Origin: Arthrobacter sp. EPSL27
GTDB taxonomy: Bacteria; Actinomycetota; Actinomycetes; Actinomycetales; Micrococcaceae
Assembly (NCBI RefSeq): GCF_001512305.1
Contig: NZ_LNUT01000004.1
Span: 1,039,757-1,103,756 of the forward strand
DNA length: 64,000 nt
Reading direction: 5' to 3'
Part shown: positions 25,633 through 35,704 of the stretch, in pieces
How the letters are laid out: the number at the start of each line of letters is the position of its first letter
How positions within the stretch are numbered: the stretch's first letter is position 1
Translations under genes and position numbers: made by a program
The notes under the pieces: generated by a model
What the model was told of the DNA's origin: nothing
Seen by the model: the letters and a program-made list of their open reading frames with translations, nothing else
The model's database searches: none

Positions 25633-28600
25633 TCATTCGGCGATGTCCAGATCTGGCAGTTGACCGACAATCTTCATCGACGCCAGCGAGACTGTGACGA
25701 TACGCCTGATGAGGTCCAGGATGTAGCGCGGGTTCCCGACTTCGCGGCAGTAGCTGTTCGGGTTGTTGGTGATCTGCGAATCCTTGTGCGTGGTGACCTG
25801 GTAACGCTCCAGGATCCACTCGACTGCAGACTTGCCATTTACCTGGTAGTCGAACGCCTCCGCGGGGATGCCGGCAAGCGTGATGCGCGAGTTGAAGATG
25901 ATGCTCGAGCGATCCTTGCGTGCCCCGAAGGACATCTTGGTCACACTGTAGAAGTCGTAAGCTTCGTCGGTGACTAAACCCGTCGGAATCGCGGCCCCGT
26001 TCAATATCTCCTCCAACGGATACGGTTCAACGGTCTCATAATTCAGATGCAGGTCCGCCAGCTCGCGCCCCGCTGTGCTGAAGTTCCGGAAATCTTTCAC
26101 CTTGGGGATCCGCGGCAGCATCTTCATCAGATCGGCCTTGTATTGCTCCTTATAAATCGGGCTGTGGAGAACACCGTAGACATAGTAGAAAATATCCTCC
26201 TTGCTGATGTCTGAGTCCTCATAAAATCCGCGATAGGTGACCAGCGTGGCGTCCGTAATGTTGTCCCTCCGGATATACCCATCAAGGGCGACGGAGGTTC
26301 CCAATTCAAGCGCGAGCTCACCCTCGGGCGCGGGCTCGTAGGTGTACAGACTGAAGCACTGAGTGTCGCCAATTGCGTGTAGATCTGGAAGCTGATCGGT
26401 CAGGAGCACATCCGATGCCCTGCGCTTATCCGCGTTGACCAGAATGACAAGGTTCTGATGAGCCCCTGTGGGGAACAACTTCGGCAACTGGTACACCATG
26501 TCGTTCATGTCGCGGCTGAAGTAGGCCGTTTGCCGACAGAACGGCCGGTACATCGACGAGACAACGGCGTCAGTCTTGAAGGAGTGTTCGACGCCTTTTG
26601 CCCGGTCACCTAGAAGTGCACGGTTCCAGCTGATTTGCGTTGCATTCATGTCCGGAGCTTCATTGCCGTGCTGCGAATTGTAGAACCCGATCATGCGGCG
26701 CATGTTGGACTCGACGGCGGCCCTGGAGAAGTTGTAGCACCAGGCATCGCGGTTCGTCTTCAGGCCTGAGGAATAGTTCTCGAAGATGGCGGGCGTGCCC
26801 AGCTTGCCTTTGGTTGCCTTGTCTCCGAGGGGCTGATAAGTGTCGTACTCTTCGTCGCGATGGTTGATCCAGTCCCCATGATGGTTTGGGGTGATGGATT
26901 CCCATTCCGTCCCTTCGAGGGACTGTTCGATTGCGAGGATGTCGAGCTTCTGGTCCCGGGTGAGGTAATCGCCAATGTCCCGATACTGTATGTCGGCGGG
27001 ACCGGACCTCGCTGAGTTCTTGATCAGGATGCAGACGGCTATCTGTGTACGGGCACCTTCACCGAAGACGTTCCCCGACTCTTTGCGACGCGGCTCTCCT
27101 GACGTACGTGCGTTTCCCCGGAGGTTATAGACAAAGATCCGGCTGAACTCGTTCGCGAAGGTCTTGCGGATGCCGTCCGCGGTGTTGCCGTCGATGAAAT
27201 ATCCGTTCGATACGAAGGCGATGACTCCGTCGTGCTTGATGCGGTTGGCCGCCCAGCGGATGCCGCGGATGTAGGAATCGTAGAGGCTGTTTTTGTTCGT
27301 CGCCGTAGACAGCTTCGCGTAGCTTTCCGCAATGGATGCGTCCAACAGAGGGTATTTCTGGTTTTGGTTGTTGTCGTTCGCGCTCGTCTGTCCGGTTGAG
27401 TAGGGCGGGTTCATGACGATGACGCGGATGTCCTGGTTCTTCTGCCGCTGCACCCGCTCGGAGTTTTCTGGGAATACGACGGAGTCGAAGGCGCCATCGG
27501 ATTCGTTGAGCTGGAAGGTGTCGGTGAGGGCGATGCCGTCGAATGGCACATAGCCGTGGTCGAGGCCGTGCTTGGTGGATTCCTCGGCGAAGACGGTCTC
27601 GATGTTGATGGCGGCGATGTAGTAGCTGAGCAGGACTATCTCGTTGGCATAGAGCTCCTGTGTGTACTTGCGGTGCAGGTCCTCAGGCTTGATCAACCCG
27701 GACTGGAGCAGCCTCGTCACGAAGGTGCCGGTGCCAACAAAGGGTTCGAGGATGGAGACGCCCTCATCCGAGAGGGACTTGCCGAACTCGAGGCGCAGGG
27801 CTGCATCCGCGGACCGCAGGATGTAGTCCACCACCGGAACCGGGGTGAAGACGATGCCGAGGCGGTCCGCGACGCGGGGGAAGGCGTTGCGGAAGAAGTT
27901 GTCGTACAGCTCCAGGATGATTTTCTGTTTGGCTGCGGCGTTATCGATGGACTTCACGCGGGCCCGGACCGAGTCGTAGAACTTCTCCAGACCGGCGCGC
28001 TCCTTTTCGAACGCGGAGTTCTCGTCCAGCTGATTCAGGATGTTCTGCATGGCAAGCGAAACAGGGTTGTGTTCGGTGAAGTTTGAGTCGGCGAACATGG
28101 CATCGAAGACAGGTTTGGTGACCAAATGCTGGGCGAGCATTTCCACGGCCTGGGCCTGATCTATCTCCGGGTTCAGGTTCTCTTGTAGGCCCTGAATGAA
28201 ATCGTCAAAGGCTTTGCGATGTTCGGGGTTCGCCCCGGCCAAGAGGTTGTTGATAAGCGCGATGTGCTTGTTCGCGATGTCCGCAATGTCCTTGGACCAG
28301 TCTTCCCAGTACATGCGGTTGCCGCACTTGTCCACGATCTTGGCGTAGACGGAGTCCTTCCACTCCCCCACCGGGAACTGGAGCGCCGGCTGCACGTAGC
28401 TTGGTTCACCCTCTCCGTCGTCGCCATTTCCGCCCCCTGTGGCTTCGCCGCCGCCGGCGTTACCGCCCACATTCGTCTTTGCTTTCTTCTTCGGGGAGAG
28501 GTCGACGGTGTCGACAAGGATGGATTCGGGTGCTTTGGCGTTGAGCTCGATCTGGTTGATCGCTGCGTCCATGCGTTCATCGTGAGCTCGGAGGGCCTGG

Positions 28601-30492
28601 AGGACCTGCCAGACGACCTTGTAGCGGTTGTTGTCCCGCAGGGCCTCGGAGGTGGACATGCCTTCGGGGATGGCGATGGGCAGAATGATGTAGCCGAACT
28701 GCTTGCCCTTGGCGATGCGCATCACCCGGCCCACGGCTTGGATGACGTCGACCATGGAATTGCGTGGGTTCAGGAACAGGACGGCGTCCAGAGAGGGGAC
28801 ATCCACTCCCTCGGTGAGGCAGCGGGCATTGGTGAGGATTCTGCAGACGGGCTGATCCTCGGGGCCATCGATGTCTTCCTTGAGCCAGTCGAGCCGTTCA
28901 GCCCGGGTGATGGCGTTGAAGCCGCCGTCCACGTGCTTGACCTCGACCTTTAGATCATCGGTGGGGTCATCGTTGTCGAGGTTGGCAAGGTGCACCCGGA
29001 CCAGATCCGGGAATTCAGACTCGACAAGCTTGGAGGACTTGATGTCCCGGTTGAATGCCACCGCGCGTTTCATAGGAGCCAGGTCGTTGCCGAAGGACGC
29101 CTCGTGGGTGCCGGAGCGGCGCTTGGCCAGGCCGTTCCAGCAGCCGATGAGTTTGGCGACGTCGTCGATCTGCAGTTCCATGTCCGAATCCGCCAGCTGA
29201 TCCTGGAAGCTCGCGACAACCTGGCTTTGCTCCACGCCAAGGACCAGGACCTTGTAGTCGGTCAGGAGTTTTTTCGTAACGGCTTCGCCGAAGCCGATCC
29301 GGTAGAACACCGGCCCGTACATGGTCTCGTCGTCCATGGAACACAGGATCGCGTCCCGCTCCAGCGCCTTGTTTTTCGTGTCGTCGTTGAATAGGCGCGG
29401 GGTGGCCGTCATGTATAGGCGCTTGGCGCCCGCGACGACGTCGTTCCGGTGAACCTTCACGAAATGGGAATCCTCGGTGCCGGCCAAGGTGGCGCCGGTC
29501 GTGCGGTGGGCCTCGTCGCAGATGATCAGGTCAAAGTCCGGCAGCCCGGCTTTCTGTGCCTGGGACACTGCATCGATGGACTGGTAGGTGGAAAACACGA
29601 CCGTCATTCCCTCATCCAGCTCACGGGTTCCCATGGCCTCCAGCAGGGTGGCCCCGTCCGTCGTGGCCGGGATCTGCAGGTCATGGATGGCCACATCAGT
29701 AAAGTCGGAATTCTTTTGCCGGCCCACCTTGTTGTCGGAGCAGACGGCGTAGGCGTGCATCGCCTGCGTGGTCTCATCCGACCATTCCTTCAACGACTGG
29801 GACATCAACGCCAGCGAGGGCACAAGGAAGAGCACCCTGACGTGGGTCTCCTGCTCTGCAAAACGCTCGGCAATCTTTAGTGCGGTGAAGGTCTTACCGG
29901 TGCCGCACGCCATGATGAGCTTGCCGCGGTGGTTGGTTTCAAAACCCGTCATTGCGGCGTTGACTGCTTCGTGCTGATGAGTCCGCAGCTGCTTCTTCTC
30001 ATGCAGCTTGGGAGCCTTGGCAGGGTCGGTAAGTTCGTACGTTGCCCAGTCGATGTTGGAGTTTCGGAAGTCAGTGAGCCCGATGCGCTGAATCGGCAGG
30101 TGCTGACCGTCCAGCATCTCCTCCGCGTTAGGAGACCAGTCCCGGCCCGTGGTGTCCACGATCAGCCGGTGAGAGAAAGCCAGCTTCCCCGACGCGGAAA
30201 TGAACGAATCAATATCGGATTTCTGGATCCGGTGACCCTCGGCATAGAACTTGCACTGGATCGCTGTGAGACCGCCATCCTGACGCTCGGCCACAAGGTC
30301 AATGCCGTTGTCCTTCTTACCGTCACGGGCCGGCCAGTCCCTCCACAACCACACGTTCCGGTACTGAGGGGCCTGGACGCCGTCCTTCTCCAAGTACCGG
30401 CCCACGAGCTGCTCGAAGTAGTTCCCCTTCATCCGCTCCGAGTCCGCTAGGTCACGGTACGAATCAAGCAGTACATCGAACGTCGTTGCCAT
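25633..30492 (-). CDS. Type ISP restriction-modification enzyme (LlaBIII/LlaGI-like)
   Basis: A 1619-residue single-chain enzyme, close in size to LlaGI/LlaBIII (about 1570-1580). Order: Mrr-like nuclease (Asp65 in NGIDL, QCK at 79-81), superfamily 2 translocase (Walker A ACGTGKT about 195-201, CDEAHRT, MTATPRLF, QAVGRVMRIAKG), coupler helices, an N6-adenine methyltransferase (EPFVGTGTFVTRLL, then MNPPYSTGQ) and a C-terminal target-recognition region. It methylates one strand of its site and cuts after head-on translocation of two enzymes. No frameshift seen. The specificity cannot be read from sequence alone. Confidence 0.93.
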   Translation of the reverse strand: MATTFDVLLDSYRDLADSERMKGNYFEQLVGRYLEKDGVQAPQYRNVWLWRDWPARDGKKDNGIDLVAERQDGGLTAIQCKFYAEGHRIQKSDIDSFISASGKLAFSHRLIVDTTGRDWSPNAEEMLDGQHLPIQRIGLTDFRNSNIDWATYELTDPAKAPKLHEKKQLRTHQHEAVNAAMTGFETNHRGKLIMACGTGKTFTALKIAERFAEQETHVRVLFLVPSLALMSQSLKEWSDETTQAMHAYAVCSDNKVGRQKNSDFTDVAIHDLQIPATTDGATLLEAMGTRELDEGMTVVFSTYQSIDAVSQAQKAGLPDFDLIICDEAHRTTGATLAGTEDSHFVKVHRNDVVAGAKRLYMTATPRLFNDDTKNKALERDAILCSMDDETMYGPVFYRIGFGEAVTKKLLTDYKVLVLGVEQSQVVASFQDQLADSDMELQIDDVAKLIGCWNGLAKRRSGTHEASFGNDLAPMKRAVAFNRDIKSSKLVESEFPDLVRVHLANLDNDDPTDDLKVEVKHVDGGFNAITRAERLDWLKEDIDGPEDQPVCRILTNARCLTEGVDVPSLDAVLFLNPRNSMVDVIQAVGRVMRIAKGKQFGYIILPIAIPEGMSTSEALRDNNRYKVVWQVLQALRAHDERMDAAINQIELNAKAPESILVDTVDLSPKKKAKTNVGGNAGGGEATGGGNGDDGEGEPSYVQPALQFPVGEWKDSVYAKIVDKCGNRMYWEDWSKDIADIANKHIALINNLLAGANPEHRKAFDDFIQGLQENLNPEIDQAQAVEMLAQHLVTKPVFDAMFADSNFTEHNPVSLAMQNILNQLDENSAFEKERAGLEKFYDSVRARVKSIDNAAAKQKIILELYDNFFRNAFPRVADRLGIVFTPVPVVDYILRSADAALRLEFGKSLSDEGVSILEPFVGTGTFVTRLLQSGLIKPEDLHRKYTQELYANEIVLLSYYIAAINIETVFAEESTKHGLDHGYVPFDGIALTDTFQLNESDGAFDSVVFPENSERVQRQKNQDIRVIVMNPPYSTGQTSANDNNQNQKYPLLDASIAESYAKLSTATNKNSLYDSYIRGIRWAANRIKHDGVIAFVSNGYFIDGNTADGIRKTFANEFSRIFVYNLRGNARTSGEPRRKESGNVFGEGARTQIAVCILIKNSARSGPADIQYRDIGDYLTRDQKLDILAIEQSLEGTEWESITPNHHGDWINHRDEEYDTYQPLGDKATKGKLGTPAIFENYSSGLKTNRDAWCYNFSRAAVESNMRRMIGFYNSQHGNEAPDMNATQISWNRALLGDRAKGVEHSFKTDAVVSSMYRPFCRQTAYFSRDMNDMVYQLPKLFPTGAHQNLVILVNADKRRASDVLLTDQLPDLHAIGDTQCFSLYTYEPAPEGELALELGTSVALDGYIRRDNITDATLVTYRGFYEDSDISKEDIFYYVYGVLHSPIYKEQYKADLMKMLPRIPKVKDFRNFSTAGRELADLHLNYETVEPYPLEEILNGAAIPTGLVTDEAYDFYSVTKMSFGARKDRSSIIFNSRITLAGIPAEAFDYQVNGKSAVEWILERYQVTTHKDSQITNNPNSYCREVGNPRYILDLIRRIVTVSLASMKIVGQLPDLDIAE

Positions 30493-30936
30493 GAAAGGAC
30501 CCCCGGAGAAGAGAAAACAGGTGAAATCGGCTAAAACCGACGTCTCTGATCATATGGTCCAGCCGCGGCATAGGGGCGAAGCTTACGCGGCGGCAAGTGC
30601 ATATGCCCTCCGATTCCGACGTCTAAAAAGTTCCTGACGGATGTGACAAGGGCCATATCCCTTTGCTACTGCCAGGCCGCCGTCGCCGCACACCAATGGG
30701 CATGGAGACCCTAATTGTTGCCCTCGCCTTGGTTCACCCGTCTGCCACCACGCAGGGCCACGTGGATTATGGGGGTCTTCTGGCCCACGTCAAGGTTCTG
30801 TGGTGGGCCACCAGGAACGACGGGGGCGCCCCCTTAGACTCTCCAGAGAAATAGGCTGCACACCGTGCACTGCAACCTGTCTGTCCCCTCTCCACCTGTA
30901 GCATGGGCAAACTTGTTCATTGCTATGGGGAGTTCC
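30493..30936. other. Divergent intergenic region of the defence island
   Basis: About 440 bases separate the ISP gene (minus) from the DUF4365 gene (plus). It should contain promoters for both, but I could not place boxes with confidence. Short open frames here lack protein-like features. Confidence 0.4.
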
Positions 30937-31446
30937 GTGAGTAGCGCAACACCAATAGGGTCGACGTTGTCCCCAAATGCCCGGAAGGGTCGCTACGGGA
31001 TTGCATACTTCCAGAACGTTTGCGCGCAGTTTGGCGTTGGATTCGATGAAACCTCCCCAGACGAAGATGTGCTTGCAATCGACGGCTCAGTCCAGTTTCC
31101 GGCGCTTCCTGTGCGCATTCAGGTGAAGTGCACGAAGAAGAGCTTCGGATCCGCGGGTGTCCTATCCTGGCCGGTCACTGAAGAGTGGAAAACCAAATGG
31201 TCTAGGAACATCGGCCCGGCCTATTTTGTGGTGGTTCAGGTGCCAACGGATGTGCCCAGCGACTGGATCGACTACGACGGCGCGGACATCACGACGCACC
31301 GTTCCTCTGCTTATTGGGCGAAAATCGATCCGACATCCATGGGCGCCTCGATCACGATCCAACGAACGAACAGACTCACGGCCGAAACACTTGCATCCTG
31401 GAACGCGGACCTCCTGGCCTGCTTCTCCGAGGAAGATGCCGCATGA
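30937..31446 (+). CDS. DUF4365 (PD-(D/E)XK-like) protein
   Basis: 169 residues from the GTG at 30937 (GGGGAG four bases upstream; the frame opens at 30865). The pattern KGRYGIAYFQNVCAQFG, then EDVLAIDGSV and RIQVKCTKKSF (Asp...QVK) matches DUF4365, predicted nuclease-fold proteins often seen in defence regions. A partner gene starts inside its stop codon (ATGA overlap). It probably belongs to a two-gene system with that protein. Confidence 0.78.
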   Translation: MSSATPIGSTLSPNARKGRYGIAYFQNVCAQFGVGFDETSPDEDVLAIDGSVQFPALPVRIQVKCTKKSFGSAGVLSWPVTEEWKTKWSRNIGPAYFVVVQVPTDVPSDWIDYDGADITTHRSSAYWAKIDPTSMGASITIQRTNRLTAETLASWNADLLACFSEEDAA

Positions 31447-32564
31447 TGGCCTCGGAGAGCCTCGAATGGTTCCTGACCAGGCACGAGTGGCGGCCCATGA
31501 ACCAAGGATCAGCAGGCAAACTCTGGAGGCATGATGAGGGGGCCGTGGTTGCCATCCCATGGGAACTGTCACCAAGTGACTTGCAGTGGGACGGGGTTAT
31601 CGCCCGCATAGCAGCCCCCCTACGTGAAACTGCGCCCACCGTGTCGACAGCAATTCGGAACGCATATGTCGATGTGACAGATTTTCGGGCAGCAGACGAC
31701 ATCCTCATTGAAGGTTCGATCCCGGTCGAAGCCGGGTTCTCTCTAATTTCGACAGCAAGAACAATCCTCAGGGCCAGTGCCACGACGTCGCGTGGGCCCA
31801 GAGCCCAAATTGGAGGTAACTATTCCAAGCCAGCAGAGAGAATTGTGGAGCAGGCCCGCTTTGGTCACACCAAGAAGGGGTCGTACATCCTTCCAATGCT
31901 TGTGCCCCTAGACATCAGTTCCATCAAGGGCAAAGACGCGTCGGGACATCAGCTTTTTTCCTACGATCATGAGCCTGAACAGCGGCGGGCCACGCGGACC
32001 ATGGCGCAAGCCCTCACCGCAGTACAACGGCTGGTGGTAGATCCAGCTAAGGAGCCCTCAGCTGGAACCATGGAGGATCTGATTACCGCCGGCGTAAGCC
32101 GGGAAATGGTTGCGGCCCTACATGACATCGTCTCCGCCGAAGCCGTCTCAGTGTTCTCAGCCGAATTTGTATGGGCTGCCGCTCTGGAGTCCAACTCGAC
32201 TCTCCCTAAGTCTGTATCGATAGCAGCCGGGGCATCGGATCTTCTAAAGTTGACGGCCAAAAAGATGCGCCCTTCCCCCAAAAAGCAGACGGAATCCTTT
32301 ACCGGACCCATCGTCCAACTTAGAGACGAAGAGTCCCTGACGTTCGGTGAAGTAAAGATCCAGACGGTCCGAAAGGGACGCAGTTGTGAAATAGCTTTGC
32401 TTCTCTCCGCCGACAATCTCCGCAAGTCCCATGAGTGGTTCAGCACAAAGGAAACCCTCGTAGTGGAGGGTGAGGTGACCTCCATTCCAGGCAAAGGACT
32501 GCACATCTCTTCCCCGGCACGAGTCCAGCCGTTGCGCGAGACGATGTTATTCAGCGCGGATTAG
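31443..32564 (+). CDS. Unknown protein coupled to DUF4365
   Basis: 373 residues; the ATG at 31443 overlaps the DUF4365 stop by four bases. No catalytic motif is recognised. The first third looks globular (WFLTRHEWRPMN, VVAIPWELSPSDLQW), the middle is helical and the last part has beta-rich stretches (EVKIQTVRKGRSCEIALLLS, LVVEGEVTSIPGKGLHIS), possibly an OB-like fold. The strict coupling suggests a two-component module, perhaps antiviral, but this is inference from location beside the type ISP operon. Confidence 0.6.
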   Translation: MMASESLEWFLTRHEWRPMNQGSAGKLWRHDEGAVVAIPWELSPSDLQWDGVIARIAAPLRETAPTVSTAIRNAYVDVTDFRAADDILIEGSIPVEAGFSLISTARTILRASATTSRGPRAQIGGNYSKPAERIVEQARFGHTKKGSYILPMLVPLDISSIKGKDASGHQLFSYDHEPEQRRATRTMAQALTAVQRLVVDPAKEPSAGTMEDLITAGVSREMVAALHDIVSAEAVSVFSAEFVWAAALESNSTLPKSVSIAAGASDLLKLTAKKMRPSPKKQTESFTGPIVQLRDEESLTFGEVKIQTVRKGRSCEIALLLSADNLRKSHEWFSTKETLVVEGEVTSIPGKGLHISSPARVQPLRETMLFSAD

Positions 32565-32599
32565 CCCGATTTTCCGCGACTGTCTGAGATAAAGAGGAA

Positions 32600-32623
32600 G
32601 GGCCGGCACGTGAGTGCCGGCCC
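32600..32623 (+). terminator. Terminator after the DUF4365 module
   Basis: Stem GGGCCGGCAC / GTGCCGGCCC with loop GTGA, followed by CTCTGGTTTT. It lies about 35 bases after the stop and closes the two-gene operon. Confidence 0.75.
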
Positions 32624-32894
32624 CTCTGGTTTTCCCTCTGCAAAGGAAATATGTGGTTCAGCTTAGCTGAAGGGTTTTTCGAGCTGCCCCAGCCTGGTAC
32701 CTCGTTGTTCCTGGTCCCGCGGGTGGTTGTCCGCCAGTCGCGTTGACGCGGTTAATGGCGGTCCGTCGCTGGTGAGTGGCTGCTGTGGTTCCCCCAGGGC
32801 GGCGGACCGCCCGACCTCCGGGAGGTTCCCTGCCCTACTGGGTGAGCGGCCGGACGGCTGTATTGGGGGATCAACCGCCCGGCGCACTTTCAGG

Positions 32895-34238
32895 CTACTC
32901 CGCTTCGGCGGTGTGGTTATCGATGATTATCTGCTCCACGGCGCTGGCCGTGTACCCCCATGCGGTGAGCTGGTTCAGGTAGTGGAAGTGCCGCTTCTCG
33001 GCGGACCGCCATGAGTCTTTCTGGATGGTCTTTTCATACCCTGCGCAGATCAGTGCGATGAGGGAGAACTCGGGCCGTGCGGTGGTTTTGGCGGTGTGGT
33101 CCCGCAACGGGTTCCAGCCCCACCGGTCGGTGTCCTCCCCGGTCTTGGCCCCGATCATCTCGGTGGCGACCTTGCCGTCGTAGCCGCTGGCGGTTTCGGG
33201 GTCGTGGGTGATGGCGTGGACGGTGAAGTACTGCCAGCCCTTCGGTGCGGTCTTCCGCGACAGCAGGGTCTTTACGAATTCGCGCCTGACCTTGGTGGCG
33301 CTTTCCATCTCGCGGTTATTGGCTATCAGGGTCTTCCGTTCGGCTTTCTGTTCCTCGGTCATCGGGCCTTTCTGGGCCTGCGTGCCGCCGTCGTAGCGTT
33401 CGTACTTCGGGGTGAAGCCCAGGTCCTTCCAGCCGGTGATGACGGGGTTGGCGTTGTGCTGGCCCCGGTAGTCGGTGCTGATCAGGTAGGCGTTGGCGTC
33501 CTCGTCGGTGGCCGGTTCCCCGTCGGCCCGCTTCGCGGCCGAGACGTACAGGTTCTCTTCGTTGGAGTAGTGCCCGGCGTCCTCCACGATGGTCTTGCCC
33601 TGCGCCTCGAGCTCGGCGATGAGGGCGGCGAGGGCGGCGGCGCGGTCGCGGCGGTCCCGCAGCATCTGCGCGACGTGCAGGAGCTGATCGGGTTCGTCCG
33701 CGATCACGGACTCCAGCTCATCCGTGGCGTCCTGGCTACCTTCAAATTCGGCCATGATGAGCGCTTCATCAATCGTGTATCCCTTGCCCAGGGCGGCGGA
33801 TCCGGCGGTCGAGGACTTGGCTTTCAGCGCCCCTTCCACGGTGGTCTTGGTCCGCCCGGTCTTCTTGGCGATCGCGGCGGCCGAGACGCCAATCAAAGAC
33901 AGCTGGTGGTAGGCGGCGGCCTCGTCCGCTTCGGTCAGTTCGGCGCGCTGGATGTTCTCCACGACCTGGGTCACGATGCGTTCGGCCTCCTCGGGGGACT
34001 CGATGATCATCACCGGGATGCTGGTCCGTCCGGCTTCGACGGCAGCGCGGGTGCGGCGCTGTCCCATCAGGACGTGCACCACGCCGTCGTCCTTGCGGTG
34101 GGCGATGACGGGTTCCATCACGCCGTGCTCTTTGATGCTGGCAATGAAATCGGCGGTCAGGGCGGCGTCCTTGCGGACGTTGATGTCCACGGTCAGGGTG
34201 GTCGGGTCGAGCATTTCGAGGGTGGGTGTGGTGTTCAT
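32895..34238 (-). CDS. ParB/Spo0J-like nuclease-fold protein
   Basis: 447 residues. The N-terminal part is a ParB-type domain: NVRKDAALTADFIASIKEHG, VHVLMGQRRTRAAVEAGR (box II) and ENIQRAELTEADEA, then a helix-turn-helix (SAAAIAKKTGRTKTTVEGAL). The C-terminal half (KPKYERYDGGTQ-like onward) is unlike ParB partners and may be a plasmid-specific extension. It is far from parA (52915), so it may regulate copy number or gene expression rather than partition. Its 5' leader is repeat copy A. Confidence 0.8.
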   Translation of the reverse strand: MNTTPTLEMLDPTTLTVDINVRKDAALTADFIASIKEHGVMEPVIAHRKDDGVVHVLMGQRRTRAAVEAGRTSIPVMIIESPEEAERIVTQVVENIQRAELTEADEAAAYHQLSLIGVSAAAIAKKTGRTKTTVEGALKAKSSTAGSAALGKGYTIDEALIMAEFEGSQDATDELESVIADEPDQLLHVAQMLRDRRDRAAALAALIAELEAQGKTIVEDAGHYSNEENLYVSAAKRADGEPATDEDANAYLISTDYRGQHNANPVITGWKDLGFTPKYERYDGGTQAQKGPMTEEQKAERKTLIANNREMESATKVRREFVKTLLSRKTAPKGWQYFTVHAITHDPETASGYDGKVATEMIGAKTGEDTDRWGWNPLRDHTAKTTARPEFSLIALICAGYEKTIQKDSWRSAEKRHFHYLNQLTAWGYTASAVEQIIIDNHTAEAE

Positions 34239-34628
34239 GGTGTTGCTCCTTTTGCAGAGGATTCCGGTGGGTGGGGCGGCTCAGGTGACCGGCCAGCTTC
34301 CCCTCTCCCCCGTTGTTTTTTTGGTTGCTGGCAAGCTCGCTTGCTCGGCGGCCGACGGAGCCCTGTCTACCCGCAGGGCAAGGGGCGGGAAATCCCGGAG
34401 GAAATCAGCGACGCAGGAGCGCCGGAGGGAAATTCCTGCACCGCGGGCCCCGACGAAGGAGGGGCTAGACGGGGTGGAGCGGACGCCTAGAATCCGAAGG
34501 ACAGCAACCAAAAGACGTCGTAGACAAGACAGGGCCAGGGCGGGCCGGAGCCCTGCGACGGACAGCACTGGACCCAACAGCCGGCCGCGCCAGCGGACGC
34601 CCGAAGGGATGCGAGCCCTGCGAGCATG
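34236..34628 (-). repeat. Triplicated plasmid leader, copy A
   Basis: A ~0.39-kb segment ending at the ParB-like start codon, repeated at 35290-35682 (copy B, nearly identical) and 37352-37727 (copy C, more diverged). Each begins at the gene as AAAAGGAGCAACACC-ATG, giving the ribosome site, and carries the conserved hairpin GCAAGCTCGCTTGC. Open frames across the copies are frameshifted relative to one another, so the unit is probably non-coding regulatory DNA. Confidence 0.85.
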
Positions 34629-34821
34629 TCCCTTGCTTCGTCTCCCCTGGATCCGCCCATGCCGGCCCCGCTCTTAGCCTGGCCGGCCCGCTGGCTGTTC
34701 CACCGGCGGTCCTTCACCGGAATGGCGGTCCGTCGCCGGTGACCAGCGACGGCAGCCAATCACCGGCGGCGGACCGCCCGAACCTTTCGGCGGCCCTGGT
34801 CCTTTGTTGGGGAGGGACAGA

Positions 34822-34852
34822 CCTTGCCGGGCGGTGGTTCCGCCCGGCAAGG
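34822..34852 (-). terminator. Terminator downstream of the 142-residue gene
   Basis: Perfect 13-bp stem (CCTTGCCGGGCGG / CCGCCCGGCAAGG) around TGGTT, 12 bases past the stop of the minus-strand gene at 34864-35292. It has no clear T-tract, so strength is uncertain. Confidence 0.55.
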
Positions 34853-34863
34853 TTTCAGCAGGT

Positions 34864-35292
34864 TTAGGCGACGTTGGCCATGTACGGCATCCGGTAGCGG
34901 CTGGGCAGTTCCGCGGCGGCTTCGGGCAGGTCGTCCGGGCCGTGGGCCTGGCCGTTCTTCCAGTGGAAGAATGCCTGTTCGCTGATCGCGTCCCATTGGC
35001 GGGCCTTGGTCCGGTAGTAGGTGCAGCTCACGTCGCCCTCGCAGTAGGTGGCGACGCCGAACAGGTTCCCGATGTTGTCCGCGGTGCGGGTGGCGGAGAC
35101 CATGACGTAGGGCCAGTTGCCGAGGTCCCAGCCGTCGCTGCCCCAGCTGGGGATGACGGCCCAGCCGTGTTCGCCGATGAGTTCCATCCAGTCGTAGCCG
35201 CCGTTCTCGTGGTAATCGCCCAGCACGGTCGCGCCGTCGATGGTTTCCCCGGTGTCCTGGGTGGTCACCGTCTTGGTGGTTATTGCGTTCAT
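34864..35292 (-). CDS. Conserved plasmid protein of unknown function
   Basis: 142 residues. Rich in aromatic residues and Gly (YHENGGYDWMELIGEHGWAV, SWGSDGWDLGNWPYVM) with a cysteine pair region (YCEGDVSCTYY). No membrane helix. The pattern suggests a compact beta-rich protein, but I cannot name a family. Its start and leader are repeat copy B, so it is expected to share control with the ParB-like and DUF4192 genes. Confidence 0.6.
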   Translation of the reverse strand: MNAITTKTVTTQDTGETIDGATVLGDYHENGGYDWMELIGEHGWAVIPSWGSDGWDLGNWPYVMVSATRTADNIGNLFGVATYCEGDVSCTYYRTKARQWDAISEQAFFHWKNGQAHGPDDLPEAAAELPSRYRMPYMANVA

Positions 35293-35682
35293 GGTGTTGC
35301 TCCTTTTGCAGAGGATTCGGGGGGTGGGGCGGCTGTGGTGACCGGCCAGCTTCCCCTCTCCCCCGTTGTTTTTTGGTTGCTGGCAAGCTCGCTTGCTCGG
35401 CGGCCGACGGAGCCCTGTCTACCCGCAGGGCAAGGGGCGGGAAATTCCCGGAGGAAATCAGCGACGCAGGAGCGCCGGAGGGAAATTCCTGCACCGCGGG
35501 CCCCGACGAAGGAGGGGCTAGACGGGGTGGAGCGGACGCCTAGAATCCGAAGGACAGCAACCAAAAAGCGTCGTAGACAAGACAGGGCCAGGGCGGGCCG
35601 GAGCTCTGCGACGGACAGCACTGGACCCAACAGCCGGCCGCGCCAGCGGACGCCCGAAGGGATGCGAGCCCCGCGAGCATGC
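35290..35682 (-). repeat. Triplicated plasmid leader, copy B
   Basis: Same unit as copy A, differing by a few substitutions and small insertions or deletions. It serves as leader of the gene at 34864-35292 (minus strand). Confidence 0.85.
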
Positions 35683-35704
35683 CCTTCCTGAGTAGGGTGA
35701 GGGC

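Noticed and set aside
30663-30854. 63-codon ORF between the ISP and DUF4365 genes
   Set aside because: No ribosome site and no protein-like pattern; left unassigned.
34236-34628. Coding gene on the minus strand inside the leader repeats
   Set aside because: The apparent frame is broken by small insertions or deletions between copies A, B and C, so coding is not conserved.
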